From Acidobacteriota bacterium (GTDB lineage: Bacteria > Acidobacteriota > Thermoanaerobaculia > Multivoradales > J023), in NCBI GenBank assembly GCA_029263355.1, contig JAJCXQ010000312.1, positions 1 through 33,654 on the forward strand: 33,654 nucleotides of DNA, read 5' to 3'. The notes under the pieces were generated by a model. The model saw only the letters and a list, made by a program, of their open reading frames with translations. It was not told where the DNA came from and made no database searches. The position numbers and the translations under genes are program-made. Positions 23,519 to 31,955 of the stretch are shown piece after piece (within the stretch, counting starts at the first letter, position 1; the number at the start of each line of letters is the position of its first letter).

Positions 23519-26392
23519 ATGATTCGGTGCGGTGCATTCCTGAGTCTTTGTTGTCTTGCGATTTTGACGTTGGCGCACCCGGGCTACGCCCGTTTTGATG
23601 CCGGCGAGATCGTGGGTGCGGTGTCCGATGCTGACGGTAAACAATTGGTCGAAGCGGTTGTTACCTTGAGTCGGGGTGAGGATGCGTGGGAGGCTATGAC
23701 CGACGACAAAGGCTTGTTCAAGTTTCGTGATCTCAAGCCGGGTAGGTACACCATCCAAGTCGCCCGCGAGGGCTACTCGGAAGCGGTTTACGAACCCGTG
23801 AACATCCGGCTAGGGCGAGTGACGACGGTTCAAGTCCAAATGAGCGCCACCGTCGAAGAGACGATTGTGGTCACGAGTGAACCTCCCTCGAGGCTTGCAA
23901 TGTCTACCGGCGGTCGATCCGTGGTCGGCGCTACCGAGCTCGAATCGATCCCGGTGGCCAATGACCCATGGTCGGTGGGTGCCCGCGCTGCCGGGGTCTT
24001 GACCGATCGTGCCAGTGCAGTCGACGGGAGCCCGTCAGCCTTTGTTGCGCCGGGTGCCGACGACGGACAGACAACCTATGCGCTCGATGGCGTAGACGTT
24101 ACAGATCGGGGTCGAGAGACCGAGCCGGTGACGGCTTTGGGGTTGAGCTCGGCAACCGCGATTGAAGTGACCATCGGCGGCGGTGACGTTTCCTTGAGTA
24201 CCCCAGGAGCTCACATCAATCTGTTGACCAGCCAGGGAGGTGACGACGCGCGAGCTAGCGCCCGGATTCTGATGACCGATGGTGGTTGGCAGTCTTCCCC
24301 CAGCCGAGCGCTGACAGAGGGAGTGGGCGAGCCCGGTTATCAACAGATTCTCGAGGTGGCGGAGGTTGGAGTTGACGCCAGTGGCCGGTTGATCCGCGAT
24401 CACTTGTGGGCCTGGGCCACCTACGAGACCCAGGACATTCAGCGGCGTTCCCTTGGCGGCGTGGTTGAGGATACGGACGCGAACAACGCTGCAGTAAAGC
24501 TCAATTCGCAGCTGGGTAGCAGTTCCGCGGTGGTTGCATATCATCGCGGCGACCGGAGTCTCTCCGGTCAAGGTGCGGGGCCAGATCGTAGCTCCGAGAC
24601 GACGCTCCTAGAGTCCAGGCCCAGTGAGGTTTTGCGGCTAGAGAGCAGCCTGCTTCCAACCTCTAGCCTCTATCTCACCGCGCGGTATGCGCAAGTCGAT
24701 AGTGGGACAGCACGCCTTCCCTTGGGGGGGCTCGATGAAGAAATTGTACTCGGAGGGGACGGCATCTGGCGTGGTTCCTATGGCGAGTTCATCTATGGTC
24801 AGGACTCGCGTTCGTGGCTGCTCGACGGAGCCATCTATCGCAACTGGGGATCCCTCGGCCACGAATTGAAATTCGGCTCGAGCAATCAACAGGCGAACCA
24901 CTCGACCGCCGAGCGGTGGGGGCGCGACAGTCTGCTGCATTTGGCCGGCGAGAACTTCGGTACACCGTTTGACATTGTCCGGCTCGAACGGCCAGTCGAG
25001 TTCGAGGTACGTCAAGACCGTACTGCTTTTTGGGTCCAGGATTCGATGAAGTTTGACCACCTGACCCTCAACTTCGGCGTACGTCACGGTATTCAACGGG
25101 GTTCCAATGTTGGGGGTAAAGTTGGATCGAACCCACTCTTTCCTGAGCTGCTGCCGGCCGTCGAGTTCAATGACGTTGGCGTTCCCCTCGAGTGGACGAG
25201 CATTTCCCCTCGTTTTGCGCTGGCCTACGCCATCGGCGACGAAGGGCGCTCCATCATCCGCGCTAGCTACAGCCTGTTCGCGTCGCAGCTATATGCCGAC
25301 TTGGTGAGTCGGGTCAGTCCCGCGGCGGCGACAGAGGTTTATCTCGGTTTCGACGACCGCAATCGTGACGATCAGTTCGACCTTAGCGAGCCTCATTTCC
25401 TGCTGGCCTATAACGGTATTGATCCGGTGCATTCGACGTTTGGTGGCTCGCCGAACAGAACGGCAAGGCTGCTCGATCCGGAGCGAACCGCCGAGTTGCG
25501 TTTGAGCTTCGAACACAGCTTACGGTCGGGACTCGAGCTCGGAGTTGAACATGTCGACCGGGAGATCACCGGGATTCTCGAAACCCGTCGATTGGTCCGC
25601 GATGCCCTCGGCCTGGTGCGCCCGGCTCGCGCTTTCGACTATCAGCTCGAGACCATTTATACGGGCATTTTGCCGAATGGTGATCCATTCTCCGCACCGA
25701 TCTACGGCTTGCGAGATGGCGTTGAGCTGACGGGCGGGAATCTGTTACTGAACGGCAGTCGCACGCAGAGTTATCGGGCAACGACGGTGCGATTGACCCG
25801 CCACCTGGCGCGCCAGTGGCTCCTGCGCGGCCATGTGACCGTCAGTGATTGGCGTTGGCAGCTGGGCGGCGAGTTCGAGGACTTCGACGATCCGACGAAT
25901 CTCGTAGCCGCTGAAAGCGAGGATGCCGCGGTCAACTTGGCGGACACCAACGGAGATGTCGTCGCGCCTTATGCCCCGGGGGAACGGCTGTTTCTAAACA
26001 GTCGTTGGGCCTTCAACATCTTCGCTCTTTACCAGGTTGCACCGCGTCGCGACTGGGGCTTCGATGTGGCTGCAAATCTGCGTGGCCGCGAAGGTTTTCC
26101 CTTACCCTACAGCGTTGCAGTCATCGAGAATGATGGTTTACGGGAAGTCCAAGCGACCCCGCGTACCGACAGCTTTCGCCTCGACGATGTTGTTCTACTC
26201 GACCTTCGACTGGAGAAGGAGCTGCGCCTCGGCAAGCTGCGATCTTCGATTAGCCTCGATATTTTCAACGCATTGAATGCGGGACAAGTTCTAGAGCGCG
26301 AACGGCAGCTGACAAGTCCCTTGGTCAACTTGCCGCGAGAAACCTTGAGTCCTCGCGTCTTACGCCTCGGCCTGCGACTGGCTCTGGACTGA
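23519..26392 (+). CDS. TonB-dependent receptor with carboxypeptidase-regulatory-like domain
   Basis: A 957-residue outer-membrane protein. The start at ATG 23519 (GGAG upstream) gives a signal peptide MIRCGAFLSLCCLAILTLA. Residues about 28-115 are a carboxypeptidase-regulatory-like beta-sandwich (GEIVGAVSDADGK, DDKGLFKFRDLKPGRYTIQV), followed by a TonB-box-like ETIVVTSE and a plug domain (about 130-240, with TTYALDGVDVTD). The rest is a beta-barrel with alternating aromatic strands, ending SPRVLRLGLRLALD. Oar-type receptors of this kind are common in Acidobacteria and Bacteroidetes and import unknown substrates or act as porins. The C-terminus lacks the usual final Phe. The histidine kinase gene begins seven bases after its stop, so they are almost certainly co-transcribed. 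Confidence 0.9.
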   Translation: MIRCGAFLSLCCLAILTLAHPGYARFDAGEIVGAVSDADGKQLVEAVVTLSRGEDAWEAMTDDKGLFKFRDLKPGRYTIQVAREGYSEAVYEPVNIRLGRVTTVQVQMSATVEETIVVTSEPPSRLAMSTGGRSVVGATELESIPVANDPWSVGARAAGVLTDRASAVDGSPSAFVAPGADDGQTTYALDGVDVTDRGRETEPVTALGLSSATAIEVTIGGGDVSLSTPGAHINLLTSQGGDDARASARILMTDGGWQSSPSRALTEGVGEPGYQQILEVAEVGVDASGRLIRDHLWAWATYETQDIQRRSLGGVVEDTDANNAAVKLNSQLGSSSAVVAYHRGDRSLSGQGAGPDRSSETTLLESRPSEVLRLESSLLPTSSLYLTARYAQVDSGTARLPLGGLDEEIVLGGDGIWRGSYGEFIYGQDSRSWLLDGAIYRNWGSLGHELKFGSSNQQANHSTAERWGRDSLLHLAGENFGTPFDIVRLERPVEFEVRQDRTAFWVQDSMKFDHLTLNFGVRHGIQRGSNVGGKVGSNPLFPELLPAVEFNDVGVPLEWTSISPRFALAYAIGDEGRSIIRASYSLFASQLYADLVSRVSPAAATEVYLGFDDRNRDDQFDLSEPHFLLAYNGIDPVHSTFGGSPNRTARLLDPERTAELRLSFEHSLRSGLELGVEHVDREITGILETRRLVRDALGLVRPARAFDYQLETIYTGILPNGDPFSAPIYGLRDGVELTGGNLLLNGSRTQSYRATTVRLTRHLARQWLLRGHVTVSDWRWQLGGEFEDFDDPTNLVAAESEDAAVNLADTNGDVVAPYAPGERLFLNSRWAFNIFALYQVAPRRDWGFDVAANLRGREGFPLPYSVAVIENDGLREVQATPRTDSFRLDDVVLLDLRLEKELRLGKLRSSISLDIFNALNAGQVLERERQLTSPLVNLPRETLSPRVLRLGLRLALD

Positions 26393-26399
26393 GTTCACG

Positions 26400-27578
26400 G
26401 TGAGCCAACGTGCTGACACAACCCGCGGGGCAGAAACCAAAACGACGGTTTCGCCCGAGGTGCGGGAAAGCGGTCCTGACCTCGAGAGACGGCGTTGGCG
26501 CTGGAGCCTGTACATCGGTTGTTGGACGTTTATCGGTCTGCTCTTCATCAGTCCGATCATCGCCAACTCGTTGGCAAATCAGGATGAGATTCCGTGGGGG
26601 CAAGTCGTTTCGACGTTCCTGGATTGGTACATCTGGGGTCTGCTTTTTCCGCTCATCTACTGGGTGAGCCGTCGATTCCCGTTCGAGCGTAGAAGATTCC
26701 TCAGTCGAATACCGATCCATGTCGCCAGTGGGCTGATCGTATCGCTGATTTTTGTCGTCTTGATGTTGATCAAGAACTCGTTTGTGATGGGATTGAGCGG
26801 CGGCAAGTTCTCGTTCGAGATCCTGCGTGGCCTGCCGGGATATCTGCTTGGCGGCATCGAGCTTTTTCTACTGCCCTATTTTGCCATCGTGGCGTTTATC
26901 CACGCGGTGTCTTATTACGAGAAGTATCGCGAGCGCCAACTCAAAACGACGCGTCTCGAAGCTCAGCTCGCTTTGGCCCACCTCGAGGTGTTGAAGATGC
27001 AGCTCCAACCGCATTTTCTTTTCAACACTCTCAACGCGATTTCAGCTCTGATGCATCGCGACGTTGACGCCGCCGATCGTATGATCTCGCTGTTGTCCGA
27101 CCTGTTGCGATTGTCGTTGGAGAAGGACAATCGACATCAAGTGTCGTTGCAGTCTGAGCTCGAGTTCCTCAATCGTTACCTGGCGATCGAGAAGATCCGT
27201 TTTCGTGATCGGCTGAGGATCGAGGAAGAAGTGGATGCGACCTGCATGGCCGCCCAGGTTCCACGATTGATCCTCCAACCGTTGGTGGAGAACTCGATCA
27301 AGCACGGCATCGCGATGCGCTCGGCTGCAGGTCGCATTTCGATCCGGGCTCAGCGTCTCGGAAATAGGCTCGACCTGCAGGTGTCCGACGATGGTCCCGG
27401 GCTGCCCACCAGCGTCATTAAGGAAGGCGTGGGACTTGCCAATACCCGGGCCCGTCTAGAGCAGATCTATGGTGACGATCATCAGTTCGAACTGACCAAC
27501 GGGAAGGCCGGTGGTGTCCTGGTGCATCTGGAAATCCCTTTCGAGGAACAGCCGCGAATTCAAGAGAGCGCCGCCTGA
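26400..27578 (+). CDS. LytS/YehU-type sensor histidine kinase
   Basis: A 392-residue inner-membrane kinase with four predicted transmembrane helices between about residues 35 and 170 and no large periplasmic domain. The cytoplasmic part is a His_kinase domain: LKMQLQPHFLFNTLNAIS with the phospho-acceptor H205, the N-box LVENSIKHGI (N298), and the G-box SDDGPGLP plus GVGLANTRARLE. This kinase class normally signals to a LytTR response regulator encoded next door; none is present here, as RmuC follows. The start is GTG at 26400, seven bases after the TonB receptor, with no room for a strong ribosome binding site; coupling is likely. The gene may sense envelope state linked to the receptor (inference). 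Confidence 0.9.
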   Translation: MSQRADTTRGAETKTTVSPEVRESGPDLERRRWRWSLYIGCWTFIGLLFISPIIANSLANQDEIPWGQVVSTFLDWYIWGLLFPLIYWVSRRFPFERRRFLSRIPIHVASGLIVSLIFVVLMLIKNSFVMGLSGGKFSFEILRGLPGYLLGGIELFLLPYFAIVAFIHAVSYYEKYRERQLKTTRLEAQLALAHLEVLKMQLQPHFLFNTLNAISALMHRDVDAADRMISLLSDLLRLSLEKDNRHQVSLQSELEFLNRYLAIEKIRFRDRLRIEEEVDATCMAAQVPRLILQPLVENSIKHGIAMRSAAGRISIRAQRLGNRLDLQVSDDGPGLPTSVIKEGVGLANTRARLEQIYGDDHQFELTNGKAGGVLVHLEIPFEEQPRIQESAA

Positions 27579-27621
27579 CTATCGGTTCAAGACCACGCTA
27601 ACGAGTTAAACTGGCGTTGTT

Positions 27622-28905
27622 TTGGACTCCACTTTGCAGCTATCTGGCGCTGTTCTCTTGGCCCTTCTTTTTGGCGCCCTGCTGGGTGTATTGGGTGCCT
27701 GGCTGTGGAACCGTGGTCGGGTTGTTCTGCTGACGGAGCGATTAGAGCAATGCACTCAGCGATTAGATGACCAGCGGTCGCAGTTGCAGGAGATCGAGAC
27801 GCTCCACATCGAGCTGGCGACGGTCAAAGCTGAACGTGCTGCCGATGCCGAACGCCTAGCTTGGATCCACACCGCTGACGAACAACTGCGTACTAGCTTC
27901 AAAGCGCTGGCCGGCGAAGTACTCCAGCAAAGTTCGCACAACCTGATGGAACGTTCCCACGATCAACTTCGACATTCGCTGGAACCGATCGAGAAGGTTC
28001 TTGCCGACTTTGGTGGACAGGTTCGGGAGATCGAGAAGGAGCGGCGCGGAGCCTACGACGGCCTTCAACGGGAGATCTCATTGCTGCGTACGGCGCACGG
28101 TTCACTGCGGTCAACCACCCTTGGTCTACAGCAAGCTTTGAAATCGTCGAGTGTGCGTGGACGATGGGGTGAGGTACAACTCCGACGGGTGATCGAAATG
28201 GCTGGCTTGGTGGAACATGTCGACTTCACCGAGCAGCTGACCATCGGCGGTATGCGCCCAGACCTGGTGGTCCACCTACCGCAAGGCGGGATGCTGCCGG
28301 TTGACGCCAAGGCGCCGATGGCTTCCTTCCTGGAAGCTGCTGAGGCCACCGACGAAGGCGCCCGGCGCTCTCATCTCGACGCCCATCTCAAGGCTCTCCG
28401 TCAGCGGACGATCGAACTTGGCCAGCGACACTATTGGAAGCAGTTTGAAAGTGCCCCGGATTTTGTCGTCATGTTCGTACCCAACGAAGCCAGCTTGGGT
28501 AGTGCGTTCGAGCGCGACCCTAATTTTCTAGAGTTTGCGATGACGCATCGCGTGTTACCAGCCACACCCGTTACATTGTTGGCGCTCCTGAAATCGGTGT
28601 CGTTTGGTTGGCGACAGCATCAAATCGCAAGAGATGCGCGTAAGATCGCCAACTCTGGACGAGAGCTCCACGATCGCCTGCTGCGGTTTCTGGAGCATCT
28701 AAGGCGGATGGGCAAAGGTTTGGAAGCAGCGACTCAGAGCTACAATCAGGCGGTGGGCTCCCTCGAGCGTCGGGTTCTACCGTCAGCTCGGCGACTCGAG
28801 GAGCTGGGAGCGGCGGTTGGCGAGGTGGCCGACGTCGAACCGTTGGCTGGTGGCATCCGGTCGCCGTTGGTTGATCCGGACGATGACAGAAACATCGAGA
28901 GTTGA
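27622..28905 (+). CDS. rmuC: RmuC-family DNA recombination protein
   Basis: A 427-residue protein with an N-terminal membrane helix (about 7-28, LSGAVLLALLFGALLGVLGAW), a coiled coil to about 150, and the RmuC nuclease-like domain with its signatures VRGRWGEVQLRRVIEMAGL, MRPDLVVHLP, VDAKAPMASFLEA and FVPNEASLGSAFERDP. RmuC limits inversions at short inverted repeats in E. coli; its fold is related to PD-(D/E)XK nucleases, and D and K of VDAKAP fit that. The start is TTG at 27622; there is no Shine-Dalgarno, but a -10-like TAAACT ends nine bases upstream. It is a single gene with its own apparent promoter. Confidence 0.9.
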   Translation: MDSTLQLSGAVLLALLFGALLGVLGAWLWNRGRVVLLTERLEQCTQRLDDQRSQLQEIETLHIELATVKAERAADAERLAWIHTADEQLRTSFKALAGEVLQQSSHNLMERSHDQLRHSLEPIEKVLADFGGQVREIEKERRGAYDGLQREISLLRTAHGSLRSTTLGLQQALKSSSVRGRWGEVQLRRVIEMAGLVEHVDFTEQLTIGGMRPDLVVHLPQGGMLPVDAKAPMASFLEAAEATDEGARRSHLDAHLKALRQRTIELGQRHYWKQFESAPDFVVMFVPNEASLGSAFERDPNFLEFAMTHRVLPATPVTLLALLKSVSFGWRQHQIARDARKIANSGRELHDRLLRFLEHLRRMGKGLEAATQSYNQAVGSLERRVLPSARRLEELGAAVGEVADVEPLAGGIRSPLVDPDDDRNIES

Positions 28906-28933
28906 AGAAATACCGAGAGTTGAGGAGTGCGCC

Positions 28934-30154
28934 ATGAATGTGCCGTTTTTCCGACCACAGCTCGGTGAGGCCGAGATTGAAGAAGTTGTTGCGACCCTAC
29001 GGTCGGGTTGGCTGACCAGCGGGCCGCGGACGAAGCGTTTCGAAGAGCTCTTCGCTCAGGCGGTTGGGGCTCGGCGCGCGGTGGCCCTCAACTCGTGTAC
29101 CGCCGGCCTGCATCTCGCCACCGAAGCTCTCGGCTTGGCAAACCATCAAGCCGTGCTGGTGCCGACGATGACCTTTGCGGCCAGCGCCGAAGTCATCCGC
29201 TATGCCGGTGCGGTGCCGGTGTTGGTCGACTGTGACCCTGACACCCTCAACATGAGCCTGGAAGATGCTGATCGCAAGCTCGCCGACTTGAAAGCGGGAT
29301 CATTGCCGCAGCCTTTGCGAGAGGTTGGCGACACCGTGGGGATCGTGCCGGTCCACGTCGGCGGGCAAATGCTCGATATCGCGGCGATGCGCGCATTTGC
29401 CGACCAGCATCGGCTATGGATCGTCGAAGATGCGGCGCACGCTTTTCCCGCTGCCTGGCGTTCCGGTCCGGATGCGCCATGGCAGCGGTCGGGAGAACAC
29501 ACCGCCGACGTGACGTGCTTTTCTTTCTACGCCAACAAAACCATCACCACCGGAGAAGGTGGAATGGTGGTGACGGAGAGTGACGAGCTCGCTGAGCAAA
29601 TTCGATCCCTGTCGCTGCACGGCCTCTCCAACGACGCTTGGGGGCGTTATACCGCGAAGGGCGCCTGGGACTATCGGATCATCGCCGCTGGCTACAAGTA
29701 CAACCTCACCGATGTCGCCTCGGCGTTGGGTATCCATCAGTTGGCGCGAGCCGAAGAAATGCGCCAGGAACGTGAAGAGATCGCCCATCAGTTCATCGAT
29801 AGCTTGGCGGGCGTCGACGAGATCGAGCTGCCGCCGGTGCTCGAGGATCGAATCCACTCATGGCATCTGTTCCAGATCAAGCTGAAGCTGGAGCGTCTGG
29901 CCATCGATCGGGACACGTTTCTCGAAGAACTGCGATCTGCGGGGATCGGTTTTTCTGTTCACTGGCGACCCCTGCATCTGCATCCTTATTATCAAGAGAC
30001 CTTCGGCTGGCGGCCGGAAGATCTGCCGGTGGCGACTGAGGTTTGGCGGCGGACCGTCAGCCTGCCAATCTTCCCGGGGATGACCAGCGACGAGCGGCAA
30101 GCGGTGACGGCGGCAGTGGTGGGCATCTGTCGACGGTTCCGGCGAGCGGCCTAG
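28934..30154 (+). CDS. DegT/DnrJ/EryC1/StrS-family aminotransferase
   Basis: A 406-residue PLP enzyme of the sugar-aminotransferase family, which aminates keto-sugar nucleotides for surface polysaccharides. The start (MNVPFFRPQLGEAEIEEV) follows GAGGAG by a few bases. Family marks: SGWLTSGPRTKRFEELFA, NSCTAGLHLA, EDAAHAFPA (the Asp binding the PLP ring), and SFYANKTITTGEGGMV with the Schiff-base lysine K202. The C-terminal part has the usual HLFQIKL and VSLPIFPGMT. The sugar substrate cannot be read from the sequence. No other sugar gene is nearby, so it is an orphan. Two GAGAGTTGA copies at 28897-28924 span the end of RmuC and the ribosome binding site. Confidence 0.9.
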   Translation: MNVPFFRPQLGEAEIEEVVATLRSGWLTSGPRTKRFEELFAQAVGARRAVALNSCTAGLHLATEALGLANHQAVLVPTMTFAASAEVIRYAGAVPVLVDCDPDTLNMSLEDADRKLADLKAGSLPQPLREVGDTVGIVPVHVGGQMLDIAAMRAFADQHRLWIVEDAAHAFPAAWRSGPDAPWQRSGEHTADVTCFSFYANKTITTGEGGMVVTESDELAEQIRSLSLHGLSNDAWGRYTAKGAWDYRIIAAGYKYNLTDVASALGIHQLARAEEMRQEREEIAHQFIDSLAGVDEIELPPVLEDRIHSWHLFQIKLKLERLAIDRDTFLEELRSAGIGFSVHWRPLHLHPYYQETFGWRPEDLPVATEVWRRTVSLPIFPGMTSDERQAVTAAVVGICRRFRRAA

Positions 30155-30179
30155 TTCAGCTCCTATTTAGGGCTGGGTA

Positions 30180-30224
30180 CGTGTTCGTAGGCACATAGAA
30201 CCGTGTTCATAGATCCGCTATGCT
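30180..30224 (+). promoter_or_regulatory. promoter and repeated sites before the MNT gene
   Basis: CGTGTTCGTAG at 30180-30190 and CGTGTTCATAG at 30202-30212 are direct repeats 22 bp apart, about two helical turns. A third, inverted half-site (GAACATG) overlaps the start codon. A -10-like TATGCT at 30219-30224 ends six bases before the ATG, and there is no Shine-Dalgarno. The sites suit repression by the antitoxin or the complex. Confidence 0.5.
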
Positions 30225-30230
30225 GAGAAC

Positions 30231-30632
30231 ATGGAATCTGTTTCTCCATCTCGCGCCCTGAGCGATCTGACACCGCGTGAATACCACGCCCGTCGCGACG
30301 CCGAGCGCTTGGCGCAGCGTGAAGGCTTGCGAGCCCAGCGCCTGGTTGCGGTCCGCGAGGCGATCACGCGGCTTGCTCCGCAGCACCCAGGGGTCGAGGC
30401 GGTTTATCTCTTCGGCTCGATCTTGAGCCCCGGGCGCTTCACTCGTCGTTCGGATATCGACGTTGCCGTGGATTGCGATGATCTAGAGGTAGAGAGCCGT
30501 TTCTGGCGGGCCTTGGAGAGTGCCCTCGAGACCAATATAGACTTGCGGCCACACCGTGGCCCGATCGCCGCCGCTGTCGAAAGCTCTGGGGAGACAGTTT
30601 ATGAACGAGAAACTGCTGGTCCTCGATCGTGA
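30231..30632 (+). CDS. MNT-type nucleotidyltransferase (antitoxin of a HEPN/MNT pair)
   Basis: A 133-residue protein with a minimal nucleotidyltransferase domain in its C-terminal two-thirds: the GS motif FGSILSPGRFTRRSDIDVAVDC, with G62-S63 and metal-binding D75 and D77. In MntA-HepT systems this enzyme adds AMP to the HEPN toxin and so silences it. The GS and DxD residues are present, so it could be active. The first 40 residues are a charged helix (REYHARRDAERLAQREGL) that may hold the partner. It overlaps the next gene by 32 bp, and both face the same way, so the pair is translated together. Length is close to that of known MNT antitoxins. Confidence 0.85.
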   Translation: MESVSPSRALSDLTPREYHARRDAERLAQREGLRAQRLVAVREAITRLAPQHPGVEAVYLFGSILSPGRFTRRSDIDVAVDCDDLEVESRFWRALESALETNIDLRPHRGPIAAAVESSGETVYERETAGPRS

Positions 30633-31080
30633 TGTCCGCAAAGATCTCGAAGTCCTCGAACGCTTGTGGGATCAACTCGACACCGCGACACCCACCGCCG
30701 ACGCTGGCGACGAGCATCTGATCGCCATCGCCTACAGGCTGCACAATATCTACAGCGGTTGCGAAAACATCTTTCGTAACATCACGGCGGCTTTCGAAAA
30801 CTCCATTGAGGCCGATTCCGGCTGGCATGCAAAGCTCGTCCGCCGGATGACACTCGACCTCTCACCGCTGCGGCCCGCGGTGATCGACGACGAAGCCGCT
30901 GCCTGCCTCGACGAGATGCGCCGCTTCCGCCATCTCTTTCGCTCTGCCTATGGGATCGACTTCGATCCGCAGCGCCTCGAGTTGGTCTTGCAGCAATCTC
31001 GGGAATTGCGTTCGATCTTCGCACCGCAAATCGAGAGGTTCCTGGGATTTGTCATGGGGCTGCTGGAGAGCCCGAGCTGA
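30601..31080 (+). CDS. HepT-like HEPN toxin
   Basis: A 159-residue all-helical protein, paired with the MNT gene upstream. The start at 30601 is supported by GGGGAGA upstream. The conserved segment is DEMRRFRHLFRSAY (R110, H111, R114, Y117). The usual HEPN RNase motif is R followed by 4-6 residues and H; here the only R close to that is R107, with three residues between, so it fits the FRHxxRxxY variant seen in one HepT-like subfamily. HEPN toxins of this kind cut or bind RNA and are neutralised by AMP transfer from their MNT partner. Its TGA stop forms part of the first unit of the repeat array that follows. Confidence 0.8.
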   Translation: MNEKLLVLDRDVRKDLEVLERLWDQLDTATPTADAGDEHLIAIAYRLHNIYSGCENIFRNITAAFENSIEADSGWHAKLVRRMTLDLSPLRPAVIDDEAAACLDEMRRFRHLFRSAYGIDFDPQRLELVLQQSRELRSIFAPQIERFLGFVMGLLESPS

Positions 31081-31177
31081 GGTGCCTGCGATCTGAGGTG
31101 CCAGCCACTGCGATCTGAGGTGCCAGCCACTTCGGTCACTCCTTCTTGAGGTGCCAGCCACTTCGGTCACTCCTTCT
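31078..31177. repeat. tandem repeat with growing units after the HEPN gene
   Basis: Four units each begin TGAGGTGCC, at 31078, 31094, 31116 and 31147, and are 16, 22, 31 and 31 bp long. The last two are identical over 31 bp. Unit 1 includes the HEPN stop codon. All lie between the HEPN gene and the spermidine-synthase-like gene. It is a local expansion; units touch each other without spacers, so it is not CRISPR. Confidence 0.8.
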
Positions 31178-31207
31178 TCGGTCGCCTGATCCTGCTCGAA
31201 TCAACCC

Positions 31208-31885
31208 ATGCAACCCCAACGTATCCTCGACGTTGTCGTCACCCAGGACGAGCGCGAGCTGGTTTTGTACCAGCGTGGCGACCGCTTCCTCATTCAAATC
31301 GACTCGGAAGATCTGATGACCAGCCGTGCTCACGGATCGGAACAGGAGATGGCGCGTCTGGCGTTGGCGACTTTAGGCGTTCGCCCGACACCGCGAGTGC
31401 TGATTGGCGGGCTCGGTATGGGGTTCACCTTACGGGCCACCCTAGATCAGTTGGACCGGAGCCCAGGCGCCGTGGTCATCGTGGCTGAGGTCTTTCCGTC
31501 GGTCGTCGAGTGGAACCGTGGACCGCTCGCGCACTTGGCCCATGCTCCTCTCGAGGATGCGCGGGTGCGCGTTGACGAGCGCGATGTTGCTTTGGTGTTG
31601 TCCTCAACCACCGAGGTGTTCGACGTCATACTGCTGGACGTCGACAACGGGCCCGACGCCTTGACCCTGCAGAGCAACCGACACCTCTACGGTCAACGCG
31701 GTTTGGAAGCGGCTCTCGCGGCCCTAGCCCCGCGTGGAGTGCTCGCCGTGTGGTCGGCCGGTGACGACCCGAATTTCACTCTGCGCATGCACAAGGCGGG
31801 CTTCGAAGCCACGACCCACCGGGTGCGGGAGCGACCCGGCAAGGGAGCGCGTCACGTGATCTTCGTTGGCCGCAAAGCCGGGTGA
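31208..31885 (+). CDS. spermidine-synthase-like protein (class I SAM-binding fold)
   Basis: A 225-residue protein with the Rossmann fold of the spermidine synthase/methyltransferase superfamily. Motif I reads VLIGGLGMGFTLRATLDQL, followed by the strand IVAEVFPSVVEWN with the acidic residue that binds the cofactor ribose, and a later FDVILLDVDNGPDALT. Length is shorter than true spermidine synthases (about 280) and the polyamine-specific residues are not clearly present, so polyamine synthesis is not shown. Homologues are often annotated simply as spermidine synthase-like methyltransferases. The start is ATG 31208 with no clear Shine-Dalgarno. The gene is alone, bounded by repeats on both sides. 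Confidence 0.8.
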   Translation: MQPQRILDVVVTQDERELVLYQRGDRFLIQIDSEDLMTSRAHGSEQEMARLALATLGVRPTPRVLIGGLGMGFTLRATLDQLDRSPGAVVIVAEVFPSVVEWNRGPLAHLAHAPLEDARVRVDERDVALVLSSTTEVFDVILLDVDNGPDALTLQSNRHLYGQRGLEAALAALAPRGVLAVWSAGDDPNFTLRMHKAGFEATTHRVRERPGKGARHVIFVGRKAG

Positions 31886-31955
31886 GCGACACGCCGGAGT
31901 CCGCCGAAGTCCCCGGCACCGGTGGTGACGCTCCCAGGGATTTCTAGGCGTAAAG

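Noticed and set aside
31078..31177. possible CRISPR array
   Set aside because: Units are directly adjacent without unique spacers, their lengths differ, and no cas gene is present.
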